Shown: positions 1 to 8,493, numbered from the stretch's first letter. The stretch: DNA of 64,000 nucleotides from Minisyncoccota bacterium (GCA_023229825.1 JALNYN010000005.1:12583-76582), one strand, 5' to 3'. Program-made: numbers and translations. The notes: generated from the sequence alone by a model not told the origin.

Positions 1-61
1 CTGCGATAAGTTCCGAGCCTATTTGTCCGAAAGCGCCTGTAACGAGAATATTTTTTTTCAT
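1..61 (-). CDS. NAD-dependent sugar epimerase/dehydratase, N-terminus only
   Basis: The minus strand reads ATG at 61 into MKKNILVTGAFGQIGSELIA and runs off the window edge. The GxFGxIG glycine-rich loop right after a first beta strand is the Rossmann NAD(P)-binding signature of extended short-chain dehydrogenases (GalE/RfbB/epimerase type). It starts 20 bp downstream of the stop of the neighbouring minus-strand membrane protein, so the two may be co-transcribed. Substrate cannot be told from 20 residues. Confidence 0.6.
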   Translation of the reverse strand, partial: MKKNILVTGAFGQIGSELIA

Positions 62-81
62 AATAAAAATATTGATTATTG

Positions 82-729
82 CTATGCCGATTGCCGGTAG
101 TTGAACTCTATTTTTGCGTCGCGAAGCCGTTCGAGGATCTTTTTTTGAGAGAACAGTTCTTCGGACCTAAAGAATATTATTTCTATTAAATGCCAGCCGA
201 ATACCCACCCGCCGATTATCAGACCTTCGGCCAGAAAAGAGAATTTCGCGTAGAGCTCATGAGTTTCCAAATATTGAGTGGCGAACGTGCCGGCAAAGAG
301 AAACATAAGTCCGTATATTCCGCAGGTGATCGCATGATTCGCAGTTTTGCGAATTTTGTTGTTCTGCTTGCGTATTTCGTAATTAAAATAGTTCAAAAAA
401 CCTTGGATGCTTTTTTCTTCTTTTTCGGCATCTTTGAGATTTTCCGGAATATTGAACACGATGCATATATTGTATTTCGGAGAGATATCTTCGACGCTTG
501 ATTCTAGGAATTCGAAAAGTTCTTCGTCGAGATCTCGATTAGTGATCGGAGAGAAATCCCATTCATTATACAATTCGCGATAAAAATCGATCTCTACGTC
601 GATATAACAGGTGTTCAGTTCCTTTGAATATCGATAGAGGTCTTTGCTGCGCTGTTTTTGAAATATGCGAAAAATAGTATTTATCATAAAGAGTATACGA
701 AAGGATCGTATATGGTCATTATGCCACAT
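82..729 (-). CDS. Hypothetical protein with two C-terminal transmembrane helices
   Basis: A 215-residue protein I do not recognise. The first 120 residues are soluble, acidic and rich in Tyr/Asn. Two hydrophobic segments follow at about residues 137-155 and 165-187, and the charged tail carries FFRSEELFSQKK. The start is uncertain. ATG at 729 has no Shine-Dalgarno, while an in-frame ATG at 687 (MINTIFRIF) has a TATACT box four bases upstream and could be a leaderless start. The gene lies just upstream of the partial epimerase on the same strand. No function is assigned. Confidence 0.6.
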   Translation of the reverse strand: MWHNDHIRSFRILFMINTIFRIFQKQRSKDLYRYSKELNTCYIDVEIDFYRELYNEWDFSPITNRDLDEELFEFLESSVEDISPKYNICIVFNIPENLKDAEKEEKSIQGFLNYFNYEIRKQNNKIRKTANHAITCGIYGLMFLFAGTFATQYLETHELYAKFSFLAEGLIIGGWVFGWHLIEIIFFRSEELFSQKKILERLRDAKIEFNYRQSA

Positions 730-763
730 AAACGGTATTTGTTCAAAATTTTCATTTTTTGTC

Positions 764-792
764 CCCTGATACTGATACTTTTCCCCGATACT
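764..792. repeat. Dispersed CTGATACTGATAC repeat copy
   Basis: The gap between the membrane protein and guaB holds CCCCTGATACTGATAC followed by CCCCGATACTT. The same unit recurs at 38532-38562 and, as an inverted pair, at 43305-43386. It is a short dispersed intergenic repeat of unknown role. Confidence 0.55.
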
Positions 793-2231
793 TAAACTTG
801 GTGGCTTCTCGGGCGGCTTTCGTTCATTCCTTCGCCGGTGATGCGTACGAACTCGGCTTTTTTCCAGAATTCTTTTATGTTGCGCGCTCCCGTATAGCTC
901 ATTCCCGATTGGAGACCGTCGAGCAGGCCCTGAAGGATTTTTCGCACTTCGCCTTTGAATGTGACGCGATAGCCGATGCCTTCGGGTGTTCGATCTTGGC
1001 GATCGGAATCTTTGTCGCCGCGCAAAACCATATCGATCGACGCGTCGCGCGATGCCAGTCCGCGATAGATCTTAAAGGCTTCGCCTCCTTCGATATAATA
1101 TTCTCCCGGCGATTCTTTCGAACCGGAGAACAGATTGCCGATCATGACCGTTCCCGCGCCCGCTGCGATGGCTTTTGCCAGATCGCCGGAATTTTTTATG
1201 CCTCCATCCGCAATGATGGGGATCTTGAATTTATTCGCCGCTTTTGCGCATTCAAGGACGGCGGTGAGCTGGGGAACTCCGGAACCGGCAACTATGCGGG
1301 TAGAGCAAGCTGCACCGGGACCGATGCCGATCTTTATCGCGTCAGCGCCCGCCCGTATGAGATCGATCGTTCCTTCCGCGGTGGCGACATTTCCGGCTAC
1401 GATATCTATTGATGGAAATTTTTTCTTTAATTTTTTGACGAGATCAATGCAGGTATTATGATGTCCATGCGCAATATCAATGACGAGCGCATCCACGCCG
1501 GCGGCAACAAGAAGTTCTGCGCGTTCCATCCCGTCTTTTACTCCGATCGCTGCACCGACCAAGAGATGTCCGCGTTTATCTTTTGAAGCATGGGGACTTT
1601 CTTTTGTTTTCTTATAATCCGATGCTGTGATCAGCCCGGATAATTTCCCGTTCTTGTCGACGAGCGGCAGTTTTTCGATCTTATGCTTATCGAGGATCTC
1701 GAGCGCTTCAATGTTCCCGATATCGCGGTTCGCCGTGATCATTTTTTCTTTCGGGGTCATGAGCTTCATGACGGAAACGCTGAGATCGGTTTTAAAACGA
1801 ATATCTCTCGCGGTAAGAATTCCGAGAATATCGCGTTCGGGGGAACACACGATCACTCCGGTCACATGATTTTTCGCCATGAGGTCGAGTGCATCGCGCA
1901 AGGTCGCTTCTTTTCGGATGGTTATCGGATCATGAATGAAAAGGCTTTCCGCTCGTTTTACTCGGCGAACTTCATTAGCCTCCTCTTCCGCGCTTTGAAA
2001 ACGGTGGATGATCCCCATGCCGCCTTCGCGAGCCATATGGATCGCCATTTCCGCGCCGGTCACGGTATCCATGTTTGCCGAAACGACCGGCACATTGAGT
2101 TTGATCCTTCGCGAGAACATGGTCGACAGATCTATCAGTTTGCGCGAAGGGATATCCGAATAATGCGGGACGAGAAGAACATCGTCGTACGAGAGAGCGA
2201 GGCGAAATGGTTCATTGGTTGTGTTTTTCAT
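792..2231 (-). CDS. guaB: Inosine-5'-monophosphate dehydrogenase
   Basis: A 479-residue IMP dehydrogenase, which oxidises IMP to XMP with NAD+ in guanine nucleotide synthesis. The catalytic barrel is interrupted by two CBS domains at about residues 95-215. The active-site loop GIGPGAACSTR places the catalytic cysteine at C309, and the phosphate-binding IADGGIKNSGD and the GNLFSGSKESPG region are intact. The open frame extends upstream to 2357, but homology begins at MKNTTNEPFRLALSYDDVLL. That ATG lies six bases after a TATAAT (2243-2238) with TTGACA (2266-2261) 17 bp further up, so the mRNA is probably leaderless. The gene stands alone, with no guaA beside it. GuaB is not universal in reduced CPR genomes, so this points to some nucleotide interconversion. 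Confidence 0.95.
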   Translation of the reverse strand: MKNTTNEPFRLALSYDDVLLVPHYSDIPSRKLIDLSTMFSRRIKLNVPVVSANMDTVTGAEMAIHMAREGGMGIIHRFQSAEEEANEVRRVKRAESLFIHDPITIRKEATLRDALDLMAKNHVTGVIVCSPERDILGILTARDIRFKTDLSVSVMKLMTPKEKMITANRDIGNIEALEILDKHKIEKLPLVDKNGKLSGLITASDYKKTKESPHASKDKRGHLLVGAAIGVKDGMERAELLVAAGVDALVIDIAHGHHNTCIDLVKKLKKKFPSIDIVAGNVATAEGTIDLIRAGADAIKIGIGPGAACSTRIVAGSGVPQLTAVLECAKAANKFKIPIIADGGIKNSGDLAKAIAAGAGTVMIGNLFSGSKESPGEYYIEGGEAFKIYRGLASRDASIDMVLRGDKDSDRQDRTPEGIGYRVTFKGEVRKILQGLLDGLQSGMSYTGARNIKEFWKKAEFVRITGEGMNESRPRSHQV

Positions 2232-2237
2232 TCGTGA

Positions 2238-2266
2238 ATTATAACGAATATCCAGATTTGTGTCAA
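2238..2266 (-). promoter_or_regulatory. guaB promoter, leaderless
   Basis: On the minus strand, TTGACA (2266-2261), a 17-bp spacer and TATAAT (2243-2238) lie six bases before the guaB ATG. Transcription would start at or next to the A of the start codon. Confidence 0.75.
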
Positions 2267-2296
2267 AAACTTCTTGGCTCGAGATGAATATGAAAT

Positions 2297-2331
2297 AAAA
2301 AAATCCGACGAAATTTTCATTCGTCGGATAC
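2297..2331 (-). terminator. Intrinsic terminator of the 2339-3115 gene
   Basis: On the minus strand ATCCGACGAA, a short loop and TTCGTCGGAT form a 10-bp stem followed by a run of T (plus-strand A run at 2297-2303). It lies directly after the stop of the upstream minus-strand gene and separates it from guaB. Confidence 0.75.
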
Positions 2332-2338
2332 TCAGGTA

Positions 2339-3115
2339 TTACTTGCAGGCAGCGCACGGATATCTCTCGAGTTTATTATATCCGCCATCGTTGTTTTGCT
2401 TCCAAACATTGAATCGAAGAATTTTTCGATCCGGATGAGCCTTCATATTGAGGACGATGGAGGCGGAAACTCCCCAAACCAATTCATCGCCGTCCGGACC
2501 AAGCCATTTCATCGGGATCGGCTCCTTTGGCTCGTCTGCCTTGATAAGTTCGCTGACCAGGATCTGGATCGCCAGATCATGTCCGGTACTGATCCGATAA
2601 AGCGAATCGCGATTGTAACGCGGCGCTTCGAGGGCGGGAGGCGTATGCTGTTCCGGCAGCGGTTGTTCTTTCCCGTTAAGGGTTAAACGAAGGGGTTCCT
2701 TTTGTTTTAGCGGAACCTTTTTCAATTTTACCTCGCTACCTGCCGTCGGACGTTCCGTATTGTATTGAACCGCATTTTCTCTTCGGATCTTAACGGTTGA
2801 GGCAAAACGATAGCGCGGTTTGTCGTCGCCCCATTCTTTGGAGTAGACATAAAAATTCAATCCAAAGTCGGTTACCGGAAGATCCAAGGCTCCGGCTGAC
2901 ATTTCGTCCGTTAAAGATTCGATCATCTTCCAGCTTGTTTCGACAAGACCGTGAGAATCTTTCTCAAACTTTTTCGGAAGTCCAACGGCTTCCGTCGGAT
3001 CTATTCTTGTGTGTCCAACGTTCATTTCGTAAATTTTTTCCGCCGATCTCGGATCGAGCGGCTGAAGATACCATTTTCGCCGTTTGAAACGGACGCGAGC
3101 GATTAATGCAGACAT
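2339..3115 (-). CDS. Hypothetical soluble protein
   Basis: A 258-residue protein with no signal peptide or membrane helix and no family that I recognise. It is rich in Lys, Glu and Pro, has a proline-rich stretch near residues 140-165, and ends in RYPCAACK with a CxxC-like tail. The C-terminal half carries VWGVSASIVLNMKAHPDRK, which alternates like a beta-sheet. A GAGG and a TATTAT stand just before the ATG at 3115. It has its own terminator, so it is probably monocistronic. Confidence 0.6.
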   Translation of the reverse strand: MSALIARVRFKRRKWYLQPLDPRSAEKIYEMNVGHTRIDPTEAVGLPKKFEKDSHGLVETSWKMIESLTDEMSAGALDLPVTDFGLNFYVYSKEWGDDKPRYRFASTVKIRRENAVQYNTERPTAGSEVKLKKVPLKQKEPLRLTLNGKEQPLPEQHTPPALEAPRYNRDSLYRISTGHDLAIQILVSELIKADEPKEPIPMKWLGPDGDELVWGVSASIVLNMKAHPDRKILRFNVWKQNNDGGYNKLERYPCAACK

Positions 3116-3204
3116 CGATAATACCTCACGATTCGAGTGTTAAAAAGCATTGTTTCTAATAAAAATTATATCATGTATGTTTAAAAATAGCAAGGCAGAG
3201 CCGG

Positions 3205-3232
3205 TTGACATAGGATGTTTTCGATGTAGTAT
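3205..3232 (+). promoter_or_regulatory. Promoter of the 2-oxoacid:ferredoxin oxidoreductase operon
   Basis: TTGACA (3205-3210) and TAGTAT (3227-3232) are separated by 16 bp, about 50 bp upstream of the ferredoxin-subunit start. Confidence 0.6.
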
Positions 3233-3286
3233 CAATTTAGATTGCGTACTTTGAAAAATCGCCTCGTCGGGTGAAGGAGTTTGTTC

Positions 3287-3661
3287 ATGAACGAAATACA
3301 AAACGAACCGCAAAAGCAGGAAACAAAAACAGAACCGATTTGGGTCATTAAAGGATATTGCAAATCCTGCAAAAAATGCGTCTATGCCTGTCCGGCCGGA
3401 GTACTTTCGATGGCCGAGGTCAAAGAAGCGATACCTGGCTGTATGATCTCAGTCGATCGGCCCGATCTATGCATCGGATGCCGGCATTGCGAATACGCTT
3501 GTCCAGACCGCGCCATTTCGGTGGCGGAAAAAAATGAATTTCCTTTTGCGAAGAAAATAACGCCGGAAGCGAAAGAGCGCCAGACAAAAATACTGGCGAA
3601 CGATTGCCAATCACTATCAACAGGAGAAAAAGATGAGAAAGCTGAAAGCGAACGGCAATGA
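3287..3661 (+). CDS. 2-oxoacid:ferredoxin oxidoreductase, delta (2x[4Fe-4S]) subunit
   Basis: A 124-residue ferredoxin-type subunit that carries electrons from the thiamine centre to ferredoxin. Two cluster motifs are visible: CKSCKKCVYACP near residue 25 and CIGCRHCEYACP near residue 60. The lysine- and glutamate-rich tail of about 45 residues is longer than in most delta subunits. ATG at 3287 is chosen over TTG at 3281 because GAAGGAG lies seven bases before it. It overlaps the alpha-subunit gene by 29 bp, and the order delta-alpha-beta/gamma is typical of KGOR/VOR-type enzymes. Confidence 0.85.
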   Translation: MNEIQNEPQKQETKTEPIWVIKGYCKSCKKCVYACPAGVLSMAEVKEAIPGCMISVDRPDLCIGCRHCEYACPDRAISVAEKNEFPFAKKITPEAKERQTKILANDCQSLSTGEKDEKAESERQ

Positions 3662-4769
3662 ACTTATCGCACTCGCGGCGGAAGATGCCGGATGTACGTT
3701 TTTTGCCGGTTACCCCATCACTCCTTCGTCGGAGGTGATGAGCATACTGTCGAAAAGATTTCCGCTCATTGAACGGAAATTCATTCAAATGGAAGACGAG
3801 ATCGGCTCTATCTGTGCCGCGATCGGAGCATCGTTAACCGGAAAGAGATCCATGACGAACACGTCGGGACCCGGAATGTCGCTCAAAGCGGAACAGATCG
3901 GTCAGGCGCACATGGCGGAAATTCCGCTCGTTATCGTGAATGTCATGAGAGGAGGACCGGCAACGGGGCTTCCCACGCGAACTTCGCAAGGCGACGTGCT
4001 TCAATCGAGAGCGCCGACGCATGGAGATGTGAAGACGATCGTTCTCGCTCCGTCCACGACGTCCGAATGCTATACGGAAACCGTCCGAGCTTTCAATTTG
4101 GCTGAACGGTTCATGCAGCCGGTGATCTTATTATCGGATGAAACGCTCGCGCATACGTCGAGAGATGTTTTGATCCCCGATCTTTCGGAAATACAAAAAA
4201 CGCTCGTGACGCGAAGAGTGAACTATCTCAGTGATTATCAGCCCTGCGATGTCAAAGATGACGAACCGGCGATACTCAATCCGTTTTTCACGGGAAAGCC
4301 GTACCACATTACCGGACTTTTTCATGACAAAACCGATTTTCCGACGGAAAAGCCCGATCTGTGCCAGCAATTGATCGACCGCCAGTTCAGAAAGGTCGAC
4401 AATCATCTGCGCGATATCGAAAAAGTTGAAAAATATCGGTATGACGATGCGGATTACCTTATTGTTTGTTACGGATCGGTATATTTGTCCGCGCGCGATG
4501 CGGCGGATACGCTTCGGAAAGAAGGTCTTCACGTCGGAATATTTTGTCCGAAAACATTATGGCCGAGTCCGGTGAAACGGCTCGAAGATGCATCAAAGAA
4601 GTTCGATGCTTCAAATATCCTGGTGGTGGAAATGAACAAAGGCCAATATCTGCGGGAAGTGGAACGCGCGATGGGAAAACGTCTGCCGTTCCTTTCCAAA
4701 GTGAACGGCCGATTATTCGAACCGCCGGAAATTATGAACAAGATTCGGGAGATGCATCATGGCGTATAA
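3633..4769 (+). CDS. 2-oxoacid:ferredoxin oxidoreductase, alpha subunit
   Basis: A 378-residue alpha subunit (pyrimidine-binding and transketolase-C-like domains) of a thiamine-diphosphate enzyme that decarboxylates 2-oxoacids to acyl-CoA and reduces ferredoxin. Typical sequences include GYPITPSSEVM, the conserved MEDE region, TSGPGMSLKAEQIG and MRGGPATGLPTRTSQGD. The C-terminal part, from about residue 270, is the domain II fold with DYLIVCYGSV. There is no fused gamma domain; that domain sits on the beta subunit instead. The substrate (2-oxoglutarate, branched-chain 2-oxoacid or pyruvate) is not resolved, so I give no symbol. It overlaps the beta-subunit start by 11 bp. Confidence 0.9.
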   Translation: MRKLKANGNELIALAAEDAGCTFFAGYPITPSSEVMSILSKRFPLIERKFIQMEDEIGSICAAIGASLTGKRSMTNTSGPGMSLKAEQIGQAHMAEIPLVIVNVMRGGPATGLPTRTSQGDVLQSRAPTHGDVKTIVLAPSTTSECYTETVRAFNLAERFMQPVILLSDETLAHTSRDVLIPDLSEIQKTLVTRRVNYLSDYQPCDVKDDEPAILNPFFTGKPYHITGLFHDKTDFPTEKPDLCQQLIDRQFRKVDNHLRDIEKVEKYRYDDADYLIVCYGSVYLSARDAADTLRKEGLHVGIFCPKTLWPSPVKRLEDASKKFDASNILVVEMNKGQYLREVERAMGKRLPFLSKVNGRLFEPPEIMNKIREMHHGV

Positions 4770-6198
4770 TTACGATTCAAAATTAAGAAAGGAACGTCTG
4801 CCGACTCAATGGTGTCCGGGCTGCGGAAACGGAATAGTCTTGAATGCTATTATCCGCGCTATGGACACCATGGGATGGAAAAAAGAAGATGTTTGCCTGG
4901 TCTCAGGTATCGGATGTTCCGGACGCATGAGTTCGTATATGGATTGTTTTACTTTTCATTCGACGCACGGCCGTCCGGTCGCCTATGCCACCGGCATAAA
5001 ATTCGCGGAACCGGAAAAACCCGTTATTGTGGTTTCCGGGGACGGCGATGGTCTCGCGATCGGCTTGAGCCATTTCCTGCACGGATGCCGAAGAAATATC
5101 GATCTGAAATATATTATCATCAATAACTTCATCTACGGTCTGACCAATTCTCAAGCGAGCCCAACGACTCCTCTCGGGATGTGGGCGGTCACTCAGCCGT
5201 TCGGAAACATCGAAAATACTTTTGATGCCTGCGATCTTGCCATTGCCGCGAAAGCAACCTTCGTCGCGCGAAGCACCACGCTCGATCTTCTCAGGTTGGA
5301 AAAAGTTCTTACTGCCGCCTTTCAACATAAAGGGTTCAGTTTTGTGGAGATCCTTTCAGGGTGTCCGGTAAACTTCGGACGAAAGAACGACATGGGTGCT
5401 CCGAAAGAGATGGATGATTGGATAGGTTCGATCGGTGTGCCGAGCGCTCGGTGGCAAACGCTTTCCGAAGAAGAAAAAGAAGGGAAGTTCCCGGTCGGCA
5501 TACTGAAACAAACCGCCGGCGCAAAAGAATATTGCGAAAAATATTCGGAACATGTAAAAAAGATCCGAGAAGAAGATCATGGTACGGGAATTTTCTGTGA
5601 GACCATCGCGCCGGAAGATCAAGAGAACGAGGAGTGCGATTCCGTCAAACGGCAATTTCGTTTTACCGGCGTCGGCGGACAAGGAATAATCTCCGCAGGA
5701 GAAATTCTTTGCGAAGCCATGATCAGATCGGGACTTCACTCTGCGACCAGTCTCGCGATGAATTCTCAAGTTCGAGGAGGTCCGACATCTCGCGATGTAT
5801 TGTGCGATAAAAAGGAGATCAATTATCCGTACGCCATAAACGGCGAGATCGAATTCATGCTTTCCGTCGCCGACAGTTCCTATCAGATATACAAAAAAGG
5901 AGTCACGCCGGGCGGCATTATCGTGATAGATCCGAACCTTGTTCATGCATCAAGCGATGATCGAAAAACGTGGAAAATTCTCGAAATACCGATCGTTGAG
6001 ATCGCAAAAAAAGAGATCGGAAATATTGCGGCGCAATCGTCTATCGCTCTCGGCATTGCCGTTTCGATAACGAAATGCGTCAAGGAAGAAATTCTGTTGC
6101 AATCCATCACGGAAATGGTTCCGAAAAAATCGATACCAGCGAACATAAAAGCGTTCAAGCTCGGTATTGAATATGCGGAGAGAGTACTGAAAGAATAA
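4759..6198 (+). CDS. 2-oxoacid:ferredoxin oxidoreductase, fused beta-gamma subunit
   Basis: A 479-residue protein joining two subunits. Residues 1 to about 285 are the thiamine-diphosphate beta subunit: WCPGCGNG and GIGCSGR supply FeS cysteines, VSGDGDGLAIG is the TPP/Mg site with NNFIYGLTNSQASPT, and GCPVNFG carries a further cysteine. A linker at about residues 285-300 leads into the gamma domain, which opens with FTGVGGQGIISAGEIL and contains MNSQVRGGPTSRDV. Free-standing gamma subunits are about 180 residues, so the fusion holds the whole domain. It is the last gene of the operon and a terminator follows. Beta-gamma fusions are less usual than alpha-gamma fusions. Confidence 0.9.
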   Translation: MAYNYDSKLRKERLPTQWCPGCGNGIVLNAIIRAMDTMGWKKEDVCLVSGIGCSGRMSSYMDCFTFHSTHGRPVAYATGIKFAEPEKPVIVVSGDGDGLAIGLSHFLHGCRRNIDLKYIIINNFIYGLTNSQASPTTPLGMWAVTQPFGNIENTFDACDLAIAAKATFVARSTTLDLLRLEKVLTAAFQHKGFSFVEILSGCPVNFGRKNDMGAPKEMDDWIGSIGVPSARWQTLSEEEKEGKFPVGILKQTAGAKEYCEKYSEHVKKIREEDHGTGIFCETIAPEDQENEECDSVKRQFRFTGVGGQGIISAGEILCEAMIRSGLHSATSLAMNSQVRGGPTSRDVLCDKKEINYPYAINGEIEFMLSVADSSYQIYKKGVTPGGIIVIDPNLVHASSDDRKTWKILEIPIVEIAKKEIGNIAAQSSIALGIAVSITKCVKEEILLQSITEMVPKKSIPANIKAFKLGIEYAERVLKE

Positions 6199-6213
6199 AT
6201 ATTCTTTCACAAC

Positions 6214-6243
6214 AGCGGTGGCGGAAAGCCGCCGCTTTTTTTG
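6214..6243 (+). terminator. Terminator of the oxidoreductase operon
   Basis: AGCGGTGGC and GCCGCCGCT pair (one G-T) around a GGAAA loop and are followed by a run of eight T, 15 bp after the stop. Confidence 0.8.
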
Positions 6244-6330
6244 AACAAAAATAATAATGCTTCCCACGCCCTGCTGTAAATTCTAGCATATGCTAGAATT
6301 TACAGCAGGCATTTTTTTTATTTTATGTGC

Positions 6331-6336
6331 TATAAT
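6331..6336 (+). promoter_or_regulatory. Extended -10 promoter giving a leaderless mRNA
   Basis: TGCTATAAT (TATAAT at 6331-6336) lies seven bases upstream of ATG 6344, so transcription should begin at the start codon. No Shine-Dalgarno is present. Confidence 0.65.
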
Positions 6337-6343
6337 ATCGGCT

Positions 6344-6715
6344 ATGGCGAAAATAAAACCACCTACACCACGCGAAAAACGCAAGGCCTACATTCAAGCT
6401 CGTTTGGCGTACTGGAATCAATTTTATGGTTTTTCTTGGAACCGCGTGACGATCAAAAATATGCGATCACGTCTCGGAAGCTGTTCGTCGCTCCGCAATC
6501 TTAATTTCGCGTCGAAATTATTTTCCTATCCGCCGGAGGTGATCGATTATGTGGTTGTTCATGAATTGTGCCATTTGAAAGAAATGAATCACTCCAAAAG
6601 ATTTTATGATCTCATTGCGCAAACCATTCCCGACTGGAAAGAAAGAAAAGCGTCTCTGAAAAAACGAGACCTGAGAAAAAGTTTTTCCTTGTTTTTTAGC
6701 CGATTTAGACTATAA
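6344..6715 (+). CDS. YgjP-like (DUF45/WLM-type) zinc metallopeptidase
   Basis: A 123-residue predicted metallopeptidase. VVVHELCHLKEMNHSKRFYDLI contains HExxH with the downstream H-x3-F context typical of the YgjP/DUF45 family, and the preceding RLGSCSS stretch is the family's conserved strand. The longer open frame from 6290 would add a hydrophobic leader, but the TATAAT at 6331 supports MAKIKPP at 6344. It is shorter than E. coli YgjP (about 167 residues) and keeps only the catalytic core. It ends 22 bp before pyruvate kinase, and the pyk -10 box overlaps its 3' end. Confidence 0.8.
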   Translation: MAKIKPPTPREKRKAYIQARLAYWNQFYGFSWNRVTIKNMRSRLGSCSSLRNLNFASKLFSYPPEVIDYVVVHELCHLKEMNHSKRFYDLIAQTIPDWKERKASLKKRDLRKSFSLFFSRFRL

Positions 6716-6737
6716 TTCGGCAATACAAATAAATTCT

Positions 6738-8153
6738 ATGAATATACGAAAAACCAAGATCGTGGCGACGATCGGCCCGGCTTCATGCTCCGAGCGAGAG
6801 CTTACCGGAATGATCAACGCAGGAATGAATGTGGCGCGCCTGAATTTTTCTCACGGTTCGCACGAGGAGCACTCCGAGGTGATACGGACCATTCGCGACA
6901 CATCGGAAAAATTGCATATTCCCGTTGCGATCCTTCAGGATCTGTCCGGACCGAAGATACGGATCGGAAGTTTTGAAACTGAAACGGTTCATCTCAAAAA
7001 AGATGCGGAATTTACGCTGACCACCGAAGCGTTTGTCGGCAGCGAAGAACGCGTTTACGTAAATTATAAAAATCTTCCCAAGGAAGTTTCCGAAGGTTCT
7101 CACATCATGCTCGATGACGGCAAGATAAAATTAAGGGTGCAATCAGTGAAGGGCGAAGATATTAAATGCATAGTGGTAAATGGCGGAACGATACGCGGCT
7201 CTCGCGGGGTGAATGTTCCGGGAACGAAACTTTCCATCGGCTGTCTGGGAAAAAAAGACAAAGACGATCTTTTGCTCGGTATCAGAGAGAAAGTCGATTT
7301 TGTCGCGCTGTCTTTCGTACAGTCGGCGGAAGATATCCGTCATCTTCGAAAAATACTGGATGAACATAATTCACGCATTGCCATTATCGCAAAGATCGAA
7401 ACTGAGGAAGCGGTAAAAAATATTGATGAGATCATTGAAGTATCCGATGGCATCATGATCGCGAGAGGCGATCTCGCGGTTGAGATACCTGCGGAGGAGG
7501 TTCCTCTTGCACAGAAATTGATCATAAAGAAATCCATCATGGCGGGGAAGCCGGTTATCACCGCGACACAGATGCTCGATTCCATGATCCATTCGCCGGT
7601 ACCGACGCGCGCGGAAGTGAGCGATGTTTCAAATGCGATCTTGGACGGAACGGATGCGATCATGCTTTCAGGAGAAACGGCAACGGGAGATCATCCTGTC
7701 CTCACCATAGAAACTATGTCCCGTATTGCTCACCGGACGGAGGAAAGCGAGCTTTTTCAAGAAGAGGTTAAAAAATTCGTACGCATAACGAAGGGTGTAG
7801 CGGATTCTGTCAGTTTGTCTGTTGCCGTGACAGCCGCGAATATCGATGCGAAAGCGATCATTGCGCTTTCGGAAACCGGGTTCACTCCGCGAATGATCTC
7901 GCGCTATAAACCGAGACACCCGATCTTCGTTTTTACGCCGCACATCGAAACGAGAAATCGGGCATTGCTCAGCTTTGGATGTTTTCCGGAACTCGGTCCG
8001 CATTTCACCGAGCTCTCCGAAGCGGCGGAACATGCGAAAAAATTTTTGATACATCGTAAAAATTTTAAAAAGGGAGATAAGTTCGTTCTCTGTGCCGGAA
8101 TTCCTTTCGGAAAAAAAGGCAGTACGAATCTGATGCTGGCGCAAAGCATATAA
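6738..8153 (+). CDS. pyk: Pyruvate kinase
   Basis: A 471-residue pyruvate kinase converting phosphoenolpyruvate and ADP to pyruvate and ATP, the last ATP-yielding step of glycolysis. The barrel opens with RKTKIVATIGPAS. The substrate-site segment MNVARLNFSHG, the catalytic-lysine segment IIAKIETEEAV, the metal-binding IMIARGDLAVE and ITATQMLDSM, and LSGETATG are all intact. The B domain spans about residues 70-170. The length equals that of normal bacterial enzymes. A TATAAT at 6711-6716 lies just upstream, giving a leader of roughly 15 nt. The product feeds the oxidoreductase and fermentation branch encoded nearby. Confidence 0.96.
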   Translation: MNIRKTKIVATIGPASCSERELTGMINAGMNVARLNFSHGSHEEHSEVIRTIRDTSEKLHIPVAILQDLSGPKIRIGSFETETVHLKKDAEFTLTTEAFVGSEERVYVNYKNLPKEVSEGSHIMLDDGKIKLRVQSVKGEDIKCIVVNGGTIRGSRGVNVPGTKLSIGCLGKKDKDDLLLGIREKVDFVALSFVQSAEDIRHLRKILDEHNSRIAIIAKIETEEAVKNIDEIIEVSDGIMIARGDLAVEIPAEEVPLAQKLIIKKSIMAGKPVITATQMLDSMIHSPVPTRAEVSDVSNAILDGTDAIMLSGETATGDHPVLTIETMSRIAHRTEESELFQEEVKKFVRITKGVADSVSLSVAVTAANIDAKAIIALSETGFTPRMISRYKPRHPIFVFTPHIETRNRALLSFGCFPELGPHFTELSEAAEHAKKFLIHRKNFKKGDKFVLCAGIPFGKKGSTNLMLAQSI

Positions 8154-8262
8154 AATTAAAAAAGGAAAAATGAAAAAGTAAAAACGACAATTAAAAATTA
8201 AAAAGTCCACCATCAACTGTCGTTACTTTTTAATTTTTCATTTTTACTTTTTAATTTGAAAC
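8154..8262. repeat. AT-rich imperfect inverted repeat of TAAAAAG units
   Basis: The whole gap between pyk and the DUF167 gene consists of TAAAAAG/GAAAAATGA-type units on the left arm and their complement (ACTTTTTAATTTTTCATTTTTAC) on the right, meeting at CCACCATCAACTG. A near-identical structure lies at 62913-63042, before mutY. The right arm ends immediately before the next start codon. Confidence 0.7.
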
Positions 8263-8493
8263 ATGTACATAAAGATCAAAGTCACACCTCATGCAAAAAA
8301 AGAAACCTTCGTGAAAATTTCCGAGGATCATTTTGAGGCATCGGTAAAGGAAAAAGCGGAGCGGAATATGGCAAATAACCGCGTTCGCGAATTGGTCGCG
8401 GAGCATTTTGGCATCCTCACCGGAAAAGCGAAACTTATTTCGGGACATCATTCGCCGTCAAAAATTTTTTCTGTGGAAATTGATGAGGCGTAA
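8263..8493 (+). CDS. DUF167 (YggU-like) protein
   Basis: A 76-residue single-domain protein of the DUF167/YggU family: MYIKIKVTPHAKKETF at the start, then ASVKEKAERNMANNRVRELVAEHFG and a C-terminal strand. The length fits this small alpha/beta fold. The family's function is not established. It is flanked on both sides by repeat elements. Confidence 0.8.
   Translation: MYIKIKVTPHAKKETFVKISEDHFEASVKEKAERNMANNRVRELVAEHFGILTGKAKLISGHHSPSKIFSVEIDEA

Noticed and set aside
759..1412. 217-residue plus-strand open frame
   Set aside because: It is the antisense shadow of guaB; composition is unlike a protein and guaB is certain.
2232..2357. 42-residue N-terminal extension of guaB
   Set aside because: IMPDH homology begins at MKNTTNEP, and a full promoter with TATAAT lies inside the extension.
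3420..3788. 122-residue minus-strand frame over the ferredoxin and alpha-subunit genes
   Set aside because: Antisense to two well-identified overlapping genes.
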